NCBI GenBank assembly: GCA_016709725.1
Contig: JADJMG010000011.1
Location: 89,912-153,911 of the forward strand
Reading direction: 5' to 3'
DNA: 64,000 nucleotides
DNA from: Bacteroidota bacterium
Lineage (GTDB): Bacteria; Bacteroidota; Bacteroidia; AKYH767-A; OLB10
The notes beneath the pieces are model-generated. The model was not told where the DNA came from. It made no database searches and was given only the letters and a program-made list of their open reading frames with translations. A program made the translations under genes and the position numbers. Below, one piece after another: positions 28,768-38,246 of the stretch. Positions within the stretch are counted from its first letter, which is position 1. Each line of letters opens with the position of its first letter.

Positions 28768-30533
28768 GATACAGGCTGTATCGTTCGCTCAATTTTTCTT
28801 TCGCCAATTTGTTGTCTCCACATGGCATAGTACAAACCTTTCTGAGCTAACAAATCTTCGTGTCGACCTAACTCAACCACCTCCCCTTTCTCCAGCACAT
28901 AAATCACATCGGCATGCATTACCGTCGATAAACGATGAGCTATTAAAATGGTGATGTGTTTTCGATTAGTAGAAATAGATCGTATCGTTTCATTAATTTC
29001 TTCTTCTGTTAATGAATCCAAAGCTGATGTTGCTTCATCAAATACCAACAACGAAGGATTTCGGAGTAATGCACGTGCAATTGACAATCGTTGTTTCTCT
29101 CCTCCTGAAACTTTTACTCCACCTTCACCAATAACTGAATCCAATCCTCTATCAGCACGACTTAACAAAGATTGCAAGGCTGCTTTATTCAATACATCCA
29201 AACACGCTTCATCATCCGCACCAGGAGCAACAAACTGCAAATTTTCGCGAATAGAGCCAGAAAACAATTGTGTATCTTGAGTAACCAATCCAATTTGTGA
29301 ACGCAATTCATCCAAGGTGATTTTTTCAGATGGGATTTGATTATAAAAAACACTTCCTTCCTGTGGTTTATACAATCCAACGAGTAATTTAACTAACGTA
29401 GTTTTACCTGATCCACTAGGACCTACAAAAGCGATCGTCTCCCCTGCCTTCACTTTAAAATTAATATTCGTGACTGCATTCACTCGAGCAGTTTGATGTT
29501 TAAAGGAAACTTGATCCAACTGAATAGAATGAATAGAACCTAATGTGGAAGGATGGGTGGGCTTTGCTTCTGGTTTAATGGCTAGAATCTCTTCAAAATT
29601 ATTCAGAGACACTTCTGCTTCCCGGTAAATATTAATAATGTTTCCAATCTCTTGAAGAGGTCCGAAAATAAAAAATGAATAAATAAACATGGTAAAAAAT
29701 TCTCCAATGGATATTTGTCGAGTGAAAATCAAGTACAACATCACAAACATAATAGCAGTTCGTAAAAGATTCACCAATGTTCCTTGAATAAAACTTAAAC
29801 TTCGAATGTATTTTACTTTCTTCAATTCGAGCTGAAGAATTTTATCTGTATTCGCATTGAGTCGAGTAATTTCCTGATTAGCTAATCCCAAACTCTTCAC
29901 TAATTCAATATTTCTTAGTGACTCTGTTGTTGAACCTGCCAATGCCGTAGTTTCAGCAACAATTGTCTTTTGAATAATTTTTACTTTCTTACTCAACTTT
30001 GAACTTACAAATCCCAAAATCGGAATCACTCCAAAATAAATGGGAGCAATCAACCAATGAACTGTAAAAGCGTACACCGAAACGAAAATTATTGCCACCA
30101 AGGATGTAAATAAAACATTGATAAATGCAGAAATCAATTTTTCTACATCGGCTCTTACCTTTTGCAACTTACCCAATGTTTCACCACTACGTTGATCTTC
30201 GAACACATCAAACGGTAATTCGAGGCTATGCTGAATACCATCAGCATAAATTTTAGCACCAATACGCTGGGTAATAACATTCACATAATAATCTTGAATA
30301 TTCTTGGCAATCCGACTCACAAAAGCGACACCAACTGCTGCAAGTAATAACCAGCTTACCCCATGAATGAACTGTTCGCTGGTCAGCTTTTCAAATTGAG
30401 TTACATAATCGTCAATAACATGTTTAAAAATATAGGGATCGAGCAAGGAAAACACCTGATTAATAGCAGCTAATACCAGTGCTAAAATGATCAATTTCCA
30501 ATATCCTTTTAAATAACCGAGAAGTAGTTTCAT
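28764..30533 (-). CDS. ABC exporter, fused permease and ATPase (MsbA/MdlB-like)
   Basis: A 589-residue half-transporter that would dimerise in the inner membrane. N-terminal six-helix domain (about residues 10-310) carries 'LDPYIFKHVIDDYVTQ' and 'IQHSLELPFDVFEDQRSGET', typical of the MsbA/LmrA class. The ATPase domain shows Walker A 'VGPSGSGKTTLVKLL', Q-loop 'LVTQDTQLFSGSI', signature 'KVSGGEKQRLSIARAL', Walker B 'LLVFDEATSALD' and H-loop 'IAHRLSTV'. Substrate is not deducible; lipid A precursor or hydrophobic drugs are the usual candidates. Confidence 0.9.
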   Translation of the reverse strand: MKLLLGYLKGYWKLIILALVLAAINQVFSLLDPYIFKHVIDDYVTQFEKLTSEQFIHGVSWLLLAAVGVAFVSRIAKNIQDYYVNVITQRIGAKIYADGIQHSLELPFDVFEDQRSGETLGKLQKVRADVEKLISAFINVLFTSLVAIIFVSVYAFTVHWLIAPIYFGVIPILGFVSSKLSKKVKIIQKTIVAETTALAGSTTESLRNIELVKSLGLANQEITRLNANTDKILQLELKKVKYIRSLSFIQGTLVNLLRTAIMFVMLYLIFTRQISIGEFFTMFIYSFFIFGPLQEIGNIINIYREAEVSLNNFEEILAIKPEAKPTHPSTLGSIHSIQLDQVSFKHQTARVNAVTNINFKVKAGETIAFVGPSGSGKTTLVKLLVGLYKPQEGSVFYNQIPSEKITLDELRSQIGLVTQDTQLFSGSIRENLQFVAPGADDEACLDVLNKAALQSLLSRADRGLDSVIGEGGVKVSGGEKQRLSIARALLRNPSLLVFDEATSALDSLTEEEINETIRSISTNRKHITILIAHRLSTVMHADVIYVLEKGEVVELGRHEDLLAQKGLYYAMWRQQIGERKIERTIQPVS

Positions 30534-30613
30534 AATTTCGAGTCAAAAGTACAAATTAACAAAGGACTGTTAATAGTTCCTTTTCTATTGTTCTGAGCAA
30601 TAATAATAAACTT

Positions 30614-30621
30614 TAGTTTTG
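30614..30621 (+). promoter_or_regulatory. -7 promoter box of the TonB-C-terminal-like gene
   Basis: TAGTTTTG fits TAnnTTTG, 15 bp before the ATG at 30637; it overlaps the TTG at 30619, arguing against that longer start. Confidence 0.45.
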
Positions 30622-30636
30622 AAGCGTTACCCAACC

Positions 30637-31152
30637 ATGACGAATCAAGTGAAAAAACATTTTATCACCCTCTTAATTATCGCCTGCCCATTCTTCTTGC
30701 AGGCCCAACATGTAATTGTCACCAAAGCAGGCGAACGTCTGAATGGAGAGCTTCAAAAAATTGAAGATAACACAGTTACTTTCTTTCATAAAGGAAGTAT
30801 GGTTACCTTTCAGCTCGGACAAATCAAGTCCATCGAGTTTGATGGAGCAGCTGGTGCTGGAAGCAGTGTCTCTCAATCTGGCCAAAAAGGCATTTCCTTT
30901 TTAATGCCAGGAAGAAAAATCACCAAACAGCCCAAAGTAGACAATCTAACCATGGAAAAAGGCATTGTAGTGGTCGCTATAACCATCAACAAATACGGCG
31001 ATGTCGTGAAAGCAGACCCCGGAGTGGAAGGAACAACTACAACCAGTCAATATCTGTTAACAAAAGCCAAGCAAGCTGCCGAAAGTGCAAAGTTCGACGG
31101 AGGCACCACGATGCCTTTAGAGCAAAAAGGCACGATCACCATTACTTTCTAA
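30637..31152 (+). CDS. Exported protein with TonB C-terminal-like domain
   Basis: A 171-residue protein from the ATG at 30637 with a signal peptide ('FITLLIIACPFFLQAQ'). Residues about 22-66 form a short beta module ('VTKAGERLNGELQKIEDNTV') similar to SH3-like repeats of secreted Bacteroidota proteins. The C-terminal ~75 residues ('GIVVVAITINKYGDVVKADP' to 'GTITITF') match the pattern of TonB C-terminal domains (V-I-x-x-D-G-x-V-x-x-A). It lacks the transmembrane anchor and proline-rich spacer of a true energy transducer, so a periplasmic adaptor is more likely than TonB itself. Confidence 0.65.
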   Translation: MTNQVKKHFITLLIIACPFFLQAQHVIVTKAGERLNGELQKIEDNTVTFFHKGSMVTFQLGQIKSIEFDGAAGAGSSVSQSGQKGISFLMPGRKITKQPKVDNLTMEKGIVVVAITINKYGDVVKADPGVEGTTTTSQYLLTKAKQAAESAKFDGGTTMPLEQKGTITITF

Positions 31153-31205
31153 TAATCGTCCAATCCTTCATACTACTTCGGTTGAGTCCTTCGTAGTACA
31201 TAGTA

Positions 31206-31236
31206 CTGCCCCCAGTACAGTAAGGCAGCTTTTTTT
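31206..31236 (+). terminator. Terminator between convergent genes
   Basis: CTGCC pairs with GGCAG, followed by seven T; the arm is short but the T run is strong. It lies 3 bp before the stop of the minus-strand subtilase gene. Confidence 0.6.
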
Positions 31237-31239
31237 ATG

Positions 31240-32841
31240 CTATTCCCAAAACAATTCATAAATAAAATACCCAATTTGCACGGTAGTTCTTTTTGCATCG
31301 TTGGGAGGATGAATGATAAAACTATTCGACTTTCTCTCTCTTGAGATCACTTCTTGTTTCAAAACATGAACATCGTTTTTCTTATGAAAAACAGTTAATG
31401 TTGGGATGGAAACATCGACAGTGTCTAATTTTATTGATCTTTCCTTTAGATGAACTTCCCTCGTATTCGTAAACTTCCAGTCTGGATACTCTAATAATTG
31501 CAATGCACGATTCGCCAACGGAACACCATAACCAATAAAATTATTTCCGTAAGGATATAAGTGAGATGAGCGTATAATTAATTGCTTCAATTCGGTGGCT
31601 GATAAAGATGGATTGGCTTCTAGCAAACAAGCAGCAAAGCCACAAACAGCGGGCGCTGACAACGAAGTTCCTTGATACGAATAGGAACAAACATCGGGTT
31701 TTAAATAAGCGTTAAATTCCGGACCAATTCCACTGTACCCAATCTTTTGAAAACGTCCTAAGACTGATCCTACCGTGAGCGCAGCTTCTGCATCGGCGGG
31801 AGTAGAAATCACTTTCCATTTCCGTTTATCGCCGTCATTTCCTGCAGCAACCACTACGAGCATATTTTTTTCAGTACAAGCAATTTGCACCGCCTTTGCA
31901 ATCATGCTTGTGCCATTCATCTCTTGAGCTGAATAATTACTGCCCTTTAATTTTCTCCCTCTACCATATCCTAACGAGGTATTAATGATACGAACTCCCT
32001 GCTGATGCATCCATTCCAATGCAGCAATATAATAATCTTCTTCTTCCTTAAATTCCTTTACTCCATCTTCAGTTCGAGTTAAATAATAGGCTGCATTGGG
32101 AGCTAATCCTGTATGATGCTTCCTACTCGAATCGATGGCTGCAATCATCCTTAATACTTCCGTGCCGTGCGAATGATAAATTAACTTTAATTCTTTATGC
32201 AAACGCAGTATCCAAAATTTACTCTCTTTGTAATTCGCTTCTCTTCGAGTATAATAAGTTTCATGATAAGCAATCGTATCCAAATTATTCACAAAATCAT
32301 GTGTCGCTCTTATTTGTTTTCCTCTCCACAAATGCAATAAATCAGGCATTCGATTCGAATCATTCAAATACATATATCCAGCGTCGGTCACTCCCACTTT
32401 CACACCTAATCCGGTTAAACCTTCCTTAATAAATGCTTCACCGTTCATTTGCTCAATGGTCACATCCAAATTAATATTGTCAATCATCGATAAGGAAGTG
32501 CTTTTCAATTTTAGAACCGGCTTTGCGATACAATTATTCTCTAAACAAAATCTTTTTAAATCAAACTTAGCAGGAAGATTAATGGAAATACAATGCAACC
32601 ATTCACTCTCGCTTCTAATCTCTATTCCTTCCTTTTCAACTTTACTCTTTAAATCTGTTAAGGTAGATGGGTTAGCAGGAATTAACCATACTGAATTTTG
32701 GGAAAAAGAACTTTCACTTGAAATTAGGAACAGCAACACACTCAAAAAACGAACATCAAAAAATGATAATTTACTAATTCTACTCCAATTCGGTTTCAAC
32801 ATATTTAGCTCTAAAATTGGGATTCTATTCCAATTAATCAT
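31240..32841 (-). CDS. S8 family serine peptidase without type IX sorting domain
   Basis: A 533-residue subtilase. Catalytic triad from the first ATG: Asp153 ('GVTDAGYMYLND'), His225 ('YHSHGTEVL') and Ser393 ('SYQGTSLSAPAVCG'); the oxyanion Asn is in 'VVVAAGNDGDKR'. An N-terminal hydrophobic segment ('FLSVLLFLISSESSFSQ', about residues 32-48) is the signal peptide; a start at the second ATG (32802) would give a more ordinary signal peptide and is perhaps better. The ~90 residues after the protease domain do not look like a type IX signal, so the enzyme may be periplasmic. Divergent from clpB across 155 bp. Confidence 0.88.
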   Translation of the reverse strand: MINWNRIPILELNMLKPNWSRISKLSFFDVRFLSVLLFLISSESSFSQNSVWLIPANPSTLTDLKSKVEKEGIEIRSESEWLHCISINLPAKFDLKRFCLENNCIAKPVLKLKSTSLSMIDNINLDVTIEQMNGEAFIKEGLTGLGVKVGVTDAGYMYLNDSNRMPDLLHLWRGKQIRATHDFVNNLDTIAYHETYYTRREANYKESKFWILRLHKELKLIYHSHGTEVLRMIAAIDSSRKHHTGLAPNAAYYLTRTEDGVKEFKEEEDYYIAALEWMHQQGVRIINTSLGYGRGRKLKGSNYSAQEMNGTSMIAKAVQIACTEKNMLVVVAAGNDGDKRKWKVISTPADAEAALTVGSVLGRFQKIGYSGIGPEFNAYLKPDVCSYSYQGTSLSAPAVCGFAACLLEANPSLSATELKQLIIRSSHLYPYGNNFIGYGVPLANRALQLLEYPDWKFTNTREVHLKERSIKLDTVDVSIPTLTVFHKKNDVHVLKQEVISRERKSNSFIIHPPNDAKRTTVQIGYFIYELFWE

Positions 32842-32996
32842 TCAACAAAAGTAAAGGATTGTCGATATGTCACCTAATTTATGATTTATGTTACCTATTG
32901 TCACTTTAATGAACTCATTTATGACAATAAGTCGCATTAAATCATAGTTTTACCCTTTGGGACATTGTTTGATAGAACTTATAAAAAATTAGAAAT

Positions 32997-35624
32997 ATGA
33001 ATTTTAACCAGTTTACTATAAAATCACAAGAAATTGTGCAACAGGCACAGTCGCTTGCAAGCAGTAAAGGGCAACAAGCTATAGAGCCTGGACATTTACT
33101 GTTGTCGATGATACAAAATGACGAACACGTTATTCCTTTCCTACTAAAAAAATTAAATGTCAATATCGGTCAACTAAAAACCGAATTAGAAGAGTTGGTG
33201 GATGGCTATCCGAAAGTTAGCGGAGGAAATCCATATCTTGGAAATGCTACTCAATCGGTTTTTGAAAAAGCATTGAGCTTAATCAAAGATTTTAACGATG
33301 AATATGTATCCATCGAACATATTTTACTTGCGTTAATAAACAGTAAAGATCGGGTTGCAAAAATCTTGAAACAACATGGTGTGAACGAAGCGGACTTACG
33401 CATAGCCATTAAAGAATTAAGAAAGGGAGATCGAGTTACCTCAGCAACGGCAGAAGATACTTACAATTCATTGCAGAAATACGCTCGAAATCTGAATCAA
33501 TTGGCTCGCGATGGAAAACTAGATCCTGTTATTGGTCGCGACGAAGAAATCAGAAGAGTGCTTCAGATTCTTACACGTAGAACTAAGAACAACCCCATTC
33601 TCATTGGAGAACCTGGAGTTGGTAAAACAGCCATTGCAGAAGGATTAGCGCATCGAATCATCAATGGTGATGTACCTGAAAATTTAAAATCGAATGTGAT
33701 TTACTCCTTAGATATGGGAGCTTTAATTGCAGGCGCCAAATACAAAGGAGAATTTGAAGAGCGATTAAAATCGGTTGTGAAAGAAGTGATCAGCTCGAAC
33801 GGAGAAATAGTTTTGTTCATTGATGAAATACATACCTTGATTGGAGCTGGTGGTGGAGAAGGTGCTATGGATGCAGCTAACATATTAAAACCTGCTTTAG
33901 CAAGAGGAGAATTGAGAGCAATTGGTGCTACAACATTGAATGAATATCAGAAGTACATTGAGAAAGATAAAGCCTTAGAACGTCGCTTTCAAAAAGTGAT
34001 GATTGAAGAGCCTGATGTGAAAGATGCGATTTCGATACTTCGCGGACTCAAAGAAAAATACGAGGCTCATCATAAAGTGAGAATTAAAGATGAAGCCATT
34101 ATTTCAGCTGTAGAATTAAGCGACCGATACATTTATGATCGTTTCCTACCCGATAAAGCCATCGATTTCATGGACGCAGCTTCAGCAAAATTGCGAATGG
34201 AAATGAATAGTGTTCCCGAAGAGTTGGACGAAATTCAACGCAAGATTATGCAATTCGAAATTGAACGTGCCGCCATCAAACGTGAAGGAGATAAAAAGAA
34301 ACTTTCTGAATTAGGTGAAACGTTAGCGAACTTAAACGAAGAAAGAAATATTATTAAGGCCAGATGGGAGACTGAAAAAAATATCATCAACACCATCACA
34401 CAAACTCGCGAAGAAATTGAGCAATTAAAATTAGAAGCTGATCAAGCAGAAAGAACGGGTGATTATGGACGTGTAGCTGAAATACGCTATGGTAAAATTA
34501 AAAATGCAGAAGCACTATTACTAGAAAATCAAAGCAAGTTGTTGGAAGCCCAACATAACAAAGCGATGATTAAAGAGGAAGTGGATAGTGAAGATATTGC
34601 AGAAGTGGTAGCTCGATGGACAGGTATTCCTGTAAAACGAATGCTACAAAGTGAACGAGAAAAACTATTGCACTTAGAAGTTGAACTGCATAAAAGAGTC
34701 GTTGGACAGGAAGATGCCATTGCAGCACTTTCAGATGCAGTGAGAAGAAGCAGAGCAGGTCTCCAAGACATGAAACGTCCAATAGGATCATTCATTTTTC
34801 TAGGCACAACGGGAGTCGGAAAAACTGAATTAGCCAAAGCTTTAGCCGAATTCCTCTTTAACGACGAGCATGCCTTAACGCGAATAGACATGAGTGAGTT
34901 TCAAGAACGACATAGTGTTAGCCGACTCATTGGAGCGCCTCCAGGATACGTTGGCTATGATGAAGGCGGACAATTAACCGAAGCAGTAAGGAGAAGACCC
35001 TATTCTGTTGTGTTGTTAGATGAAATTGAAAAAGCGCATCCCGATGTATTCAACATTCTGCTGCAAGTTTTAGATGATGGACGATTAACGGACAACAAAG
35101 GTCGTACGGCTAATTTCAAAAACACCATCATCATCATGACTTCTAATATAGGTGCCTCGTTGATTCAAGAAAACACAGAACAAATCAACGACGATAACAA
35201 AGAAGAAATACTTGCAAAAACAAAACTCGAAGTATTTGACATCCTCAAGAAAACCATTCGACCCGAATTCCTCAATCGAATTGACGAGATCATTATGTTT
35301 AATCCGTTAACCAGAGATGAAATCAAAGAGATTGTAGAAATTCAATTCAACTCGTTGGTGAAAATGTTGGCTGCAAATGATATTAAAATTAAGATCAGTC
35401 AACCCGCTATTGATTGGTTAGCGCAGCTGGGATATGATCCACAATTTGGAGCAAGACCCTTAAAGCGTGTATTGCAAAAACGAATCATGAATGAGTTAAG
35501 CAAGCAAATTTTATCGGGAGCAATATCCAAAGAAGATGAAATAAAAATCGACTTGGATAAAAACAACAACTTCCTCTTCAAAAACAACAAAGCGATAAAA
35601 GATGATTCGCAATTAGTATCATAG
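32997..35624 (+). CDS. clpB: ClpB disaggregase
   Basis: Cytoplasmic AAA+ hexamer that, with DnaK, extracts proteins from aggregates after heat stress. The 875-residue length is standard. The N-domain (about 1-145) starts 'MNFNQFTIKSQEIVQQAQSL'; the first AAA module has Walker A 'GEPGVGKTAIAEGLA' (about residue 203) and Walker B 'LFIDEIHTLIG'; the coiled M-domain covers about 410-540; the second module has 'GTTGVGKTELAKALAE' (about residue 602), 'LLDEIEKAHPDVFN' and sensor 2 'PQFGARPLKRVLQ'. It has its own terminator. No HrcA-type inverted repeat was seen upstream. Confidence 0.97.
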   Translation: MNFNQFTIKSQEIVQQAQSLASSKGQQAIEPGHLLLSMIQNDEHVIPFLLKKLNVNIGQLKTELEELVDGYPKVSGGNPYLGNATQSVFEKALSLIKDFNDEYVSIEHILLALINSKDRVAKILKQHGVNEADLRIAIKELRKGDRVTSATAEDTYNSLQKYARNLNQLARDGKLDPVIGRDEEIRRVLQILTRRTKNNPILIGEPGVGKTAIAEGLAHRIINGDVPENLKSNVIYSLDMGALIAGAKYKGEFEERLKSVVKEVISSNGEIVLFIDEIHTLIGAGGGEGAMDAANILKPALARGELRAIGATTLNEYQKYIEKDKALERRFQKVMIEEPDVKDAISILRGLKEKYEAHHKVRIKDEAIISAVELSDRYIYDRFLPDKAIDFMDAASAKLRMEMNSVPEELDEIQRKIMQFEIERAAIKREGDKKKLSELGETLANLNEERNIIKARWETEKNIINTITQTREEIEQLKLEADQAERTGDYGRVAEIRYGKIKNAEALLLENQSKLLEAQHNKAMIKEEVDSEDIAEVVARWTGIPVKRMLQSEREKLLHLEVELHKRVVGQEDAIAALSDAVRRSRAGLQDMKRPIGSFIFLGTTGVGKTELAKALAEFLFNDEHALTRIDMSEFQERHSVSRLIGAPPGYVGYDEGGQLTEAVRRRPYSVVLLDEIEKAHPDVFNILLQVLDDGRLTDNKGRTANFKNTIIIMTSNIGASLIQENTEQINDDNKEEILAKTKLEVFDILKKTIRPEFLNRIDEIIMFNPLTRDEIKEIVEIQFNSLVKMLAANDIKIKISQPAIDWLAQLGYDPQFGARPLKRVLQKRIMNELSKQILSGAISKEDEIKIDLDKNNNFLFKNNKAIKDDSQLVS

Positions 35625-35652
35625 TATTGATTTATTTAGGTTAGATTAGATA

Positions 35653-35683
35653 AAGCCCTTCGAAATTCGGAGGGCTTCTTTTT
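35653..35683 (+). terminator. clpB terminator
   Basis: AAGCCCTTCGAA pairs with TTCGGAGGGCTT (one G-U pair), followed by CTTTTT. Confidence 0.75.
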
Positions 35684-35755
35684 AAAAGTTAATTTTTAAA
35701 ATATTTAATATTGACATTCACACATCTTTATAAATATTCATTTAATAATTAATTT

Positions 35756-35942
35756 GACATGACCCCAGCGGGTTAAATCTTTATAGAAAACGACATGAGT
35801 TATTTTTTTATCTGACCCCAGAGGGGTCACACAACTCACACGAGAAACAAACGCCGATGTTTAACGACGATGTGCAACCCCGCTGGGGTTGGGATGTTCT
35901 TGGTGATTCGCTTCGCTAATAAGATTGAACCCCGCTGGGGTT
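35756..35942. repeat. Cluster of CCCC-NNN-GGGG palindromes, possibly a decayed relative of the MITE-like element
   Basis: Within the 762-bp gene-free stretch 35625-36386 there is an imperfect palindrome at 35761-35774 (ACCCCAGCGGGTT), a perfect-arm one at 35813-35829 (TGACCCC-AGA-GGGGTCA) and two identical copies of AACCCCGCTGGGGTT at 35876-35890 and 35928-35942. The first is followed by CTTTATAGAAAACGACATGA, close to ATTATAGAAAAATGCGACAT inside the element at 35999, so this looks like a diverged third copy. No coding potential was seen. Confidence 0.55.
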
Positions 35943-35998
35943 CTTTTGAAAATGAAAATTACAACATAAATTGAATTTGCAATTAATTAAGAATAGGG

Positions 35999-36311
35999 AA
36001 ACCCCGAAGGGGTGAAATGATTATAGAAAAATGCGACATCCCACCAACCAAAACCCAGAAGGGGTGACATGATAAAGCCGCGATGTTGTGATCGGATTAC
36101 CACCGAACATATTATTTGAAACTAAAATGATTTTGATTCTATCCTGCTTGCTTTGCTCCGCTGAAGCTACAGCAAAAGCGATGCACCAGGCAGACGAGAA
36201 GCTTCGCGATTAATGATTGGTAATTTTTCGCAGCAAATAATATCACCCCTTCGGGGTTTTGCTTTTTTAAATGGTATGTTTTTCTATAATCATTTCACCC
36301 CTTCGGGGTTT
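35999..36311. mobile_element. MITE-like element, copy A (313 bp)
   Basis: Bounded by a perfect 33-bp terminal inverted repeat (35999-36031 and 36279-36311): AAACCCCGAAGGGGTGAAAT then GATTATAGAAAAA. Inside is a second inverted pair, near 36050-36070 (AACCCAGAAGGGGTGACAT) and 36236-36262 (ATATCACCCCTTCGGGGTTT). Each repeat is itself a small palindrome (CCCCGAAGGGG), so the whole element could fold into a long hairpin. It has no open reading frame of note. The same element, shorter by 53 bp, recurs at 37964. Direct target duplications were not evident. Confidence 0.7.
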
Positions 36312-36386
36312 TGAATCTAGAAGCCAGTAGCCCTCACTATTATATGCTAAAAACATTATTCACAAAGAAGCTGCTGCGAAAAAAAC

Positions 36387-37913
36387 CTACCACTTCACAA
36401 ATTTACTGGTGAGTACTTCTTTGTCAGTTTGTAATCTAACAATATATACCCCAATGGACGGATACGAAAACAAACTACTCGATGAATAATACCCACCATC
36501 AATATTCGCTTTAGTACCATAAATCAGCTGCCCGCTACTATTAAAAATTTGCAGTGAACCCGAACGCCCCTTTAACTCTTTAGCATTAACAAAAATACTT
36601 TGCCAATCTTTATCGTAGTAAATTTTCAGCGTTCCATTTTTGGGGAATAATTCATTAATTCCAACGGTTAGCGTATCACATGGCGAACCCACCCATGCAC
36701 CCAATTCGTAATTATGGTTATTGGGGAGACCAAAATATGCCTTATGTCCACCCAAATAAAAACTAAAGGGTTGATAATCGCAAGCCGACCCCAAGCTATC
36801 AGGATAATTGATTACAGATAGATTAGAGTTAGTTGTACTAACAGTTCCATAACAATATAAATAATCAAAACATGTATCAGGACTAGACCAGTCAATACTC
36901 ACATATATTTTTCGATCTGGTCCAAGTTCTAATAGACCAGGTATATCATAAGAAGAATAAGTACCCAATGTATCCACGCTTGCTAAAAAATTAGGGGAAT
37001 TTAAATCGAATTGCAAAACATATCCGGTATCCTGATTCGCAGTTTGAAGGATTAAGGAAATATACAACTTACTTTCGTCAGGTGATACTTCGAAACCCCA
37101 CACCCAAAAATATGGGCTTCCTAATCCGGAATAAGTCTGCTGATTAGAGAATATTCCAGTACAACGATCAAAATCTAATCTTTCGATAATACCTCTTGCC
37201 GACACATTATACAAATGATTCCCATCTAAATTAAATTTCATTCTGTAAAATGAGTCTAAAGAAGTTAATGTACCAATATGCTGCGTTGGGTATGCAGTTA
37301 TCCCTGATGGACTAATTAAGTACACGGTAATATCATTCACTGGATAGGTCTTCCAGCTTCGTACAACTACCCACCAATCTCGCCCGTTTCCATGTCGTAC
37401 TGCTGTAATCCCGTCACAAATCGAATCATTCCTTAGTTGCACATTCTTCTGTATCACTTTCCCTTGACCGTTGTTGTACTTAACATCAATCACTGAATAA
37501 AATAACCCGTGTTTCGCATTGGATACGCCAGCACTGAAAATATAAAATAAGCTATCATAATCGGGCATGGGAACAATTACCATTTCTTGATACCAAAGTA
37601 GTGCAACTATTGAATCACCACTAAACATAGTTTGATGATTTTTATTGATGGCGTAACCAAATTTAGGTCCAGGACCAGTTGGTAATAACCATTGTTGCCA
37701 TTTTGGACTTCCGCAATAAAACAACAGATCACCTGAACTATCACAAATACTGGCGCATGAACCTCGTACACGTAGTACGCTGTTTGCAGTTTGTGGATTC
37801 GAGAGATTTTTAAAATCAATGGCAGCACTGTCACCGAATGCCCAATAGCGATCCGTGTATTGAGCGGCAAGGGAGGTGGAGATTAGAATAAAAATCAGGA
37901 GGAGGCGCGGCAT
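36387..37913 (-). CDS. Secreted protein with type IX sorting domain, propeller-like
   Basis: A 508-residue protein with a signal peptide ('LLLIFILISTSLAAQ'). The mature part starts 'YWAFGDSAAIDF', then 'GSCASICDSSGDLLFYCG' and 'VPMPDYDSLFYIFSAG', a pattern I recognise from a Bacteroidota family of WD40/propeller-like surface proteins that open with W-x-FG-x-x-AxIDF. The end ('SYPSIGVYIVRLQTDKEVL', KFVKW) is a type A sorting domain. Function unknown. It is the only gene between two copies of the MITE-like element. Confidence 0.8.
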   Translation of the reverse strand: MPRLLLIFILISTSLAAQYTDRYWAFGDSAAIDFKNLSNPQTANSVLRVRGSCASICDSSGDLLFYCGSPKWQQWLLPTGPGPKFGYAINKNHQTMFSGDSIVALLWYQEMVIVPMPDYDSLFYIFSAGVSNAKHGLFYSVIDVKYNNGQGKVIQKNVQLRNDSICDGITAVRHGNGRDWWVVVRSWKTYPVNDITVYLISPSGITAYPTQHIGTLTSLDSFYRMKFNLDGNHLYNVSARGIIERLDFDRCTGIFSNQQTYSGLGSPYFWVWGFEVSPDESKLYISLILQTANQDTGYVLQFDLNSPNFLASVDTLGTYSSYDIPGLLELGPDRKIYVSIDWSSPDTCFDYLYCYGTVSTTNSNLSVINYPDSLGSACDYQPFSFYLGGHKAYFGLPNNHNYELGAWVGSPCDTLTVGINELFPKNGTLKIYYDKDWQSIFVNAKELKGRSGSLQIFNSSGQLIYGTKANIDGGYYSSSSLFSYPSIGVYIVRLQTDKEVLTSKFVKW

Positions 37914-37963
37914 GAGATATTGTATGTGGTTATAAAAGTAAGAATTTAATATATAATGAGATT

Positions 37964-38223
37964 AACCCCGAAGGGGTGAAATGATTATAGAAAAATGCGG
38001 CATCCCACCATTCAAAACCCCGAAGGGGTGACATAATAAAGCCGCGATGATGCGATTGGATTACCACAGAAAAATATATTTTAATCCTAATATGATTTTG
38101 ACATCATCGCGAAGCTTCGCGACAAATGATTGGCAATTTTTCGTAGCAAATAATTTCACCCCTTCGGGGTTTTGCATTTTTAAATGGTATGTTTTTCTAT
38201 AATCATTTCACCCCTTCGGGGTT
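37964..38223. mobile_element. MITE-like element, copy B (260 bp)
   Basis: Terminal inverted repeats of 32 bp (37964-37995 and 38192-38223) identical to those of copy A, same orientation, with the same internal inverted pair near 38016-38031 and 38157-38173. It lacks a ~53-bp internal stretch present in copy A (around 36140-36200). Like copy A it lies about 75-100 bp beyond the stop codon of a minus-strand gene. Together with 38224-38323 it makes up a 410-bp gene-free space. Confidence 0.7.
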
Positions 38224-38225
38224 TT

Positions 38226-38246
38226 GAATCTAGAATCTAGAATCTA
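38226..38246. repeat. Three tandem 7-bp repeats GAATCTA
   Basis: GAATCTA occurs three times in tandem just outside the right end of element copy B; a single GAATCTA stands at the same place beside copy A (36313-36319). This suggests slippage at the element boundary. Confidence 0.6.

Noticed and set aside
35625..36386. A gene or tRNA in the stretch after clpB
   Set aside because: No frame with coding character and no cloverleaf; the sequence is terminator, palindromes and the MITE-like element.
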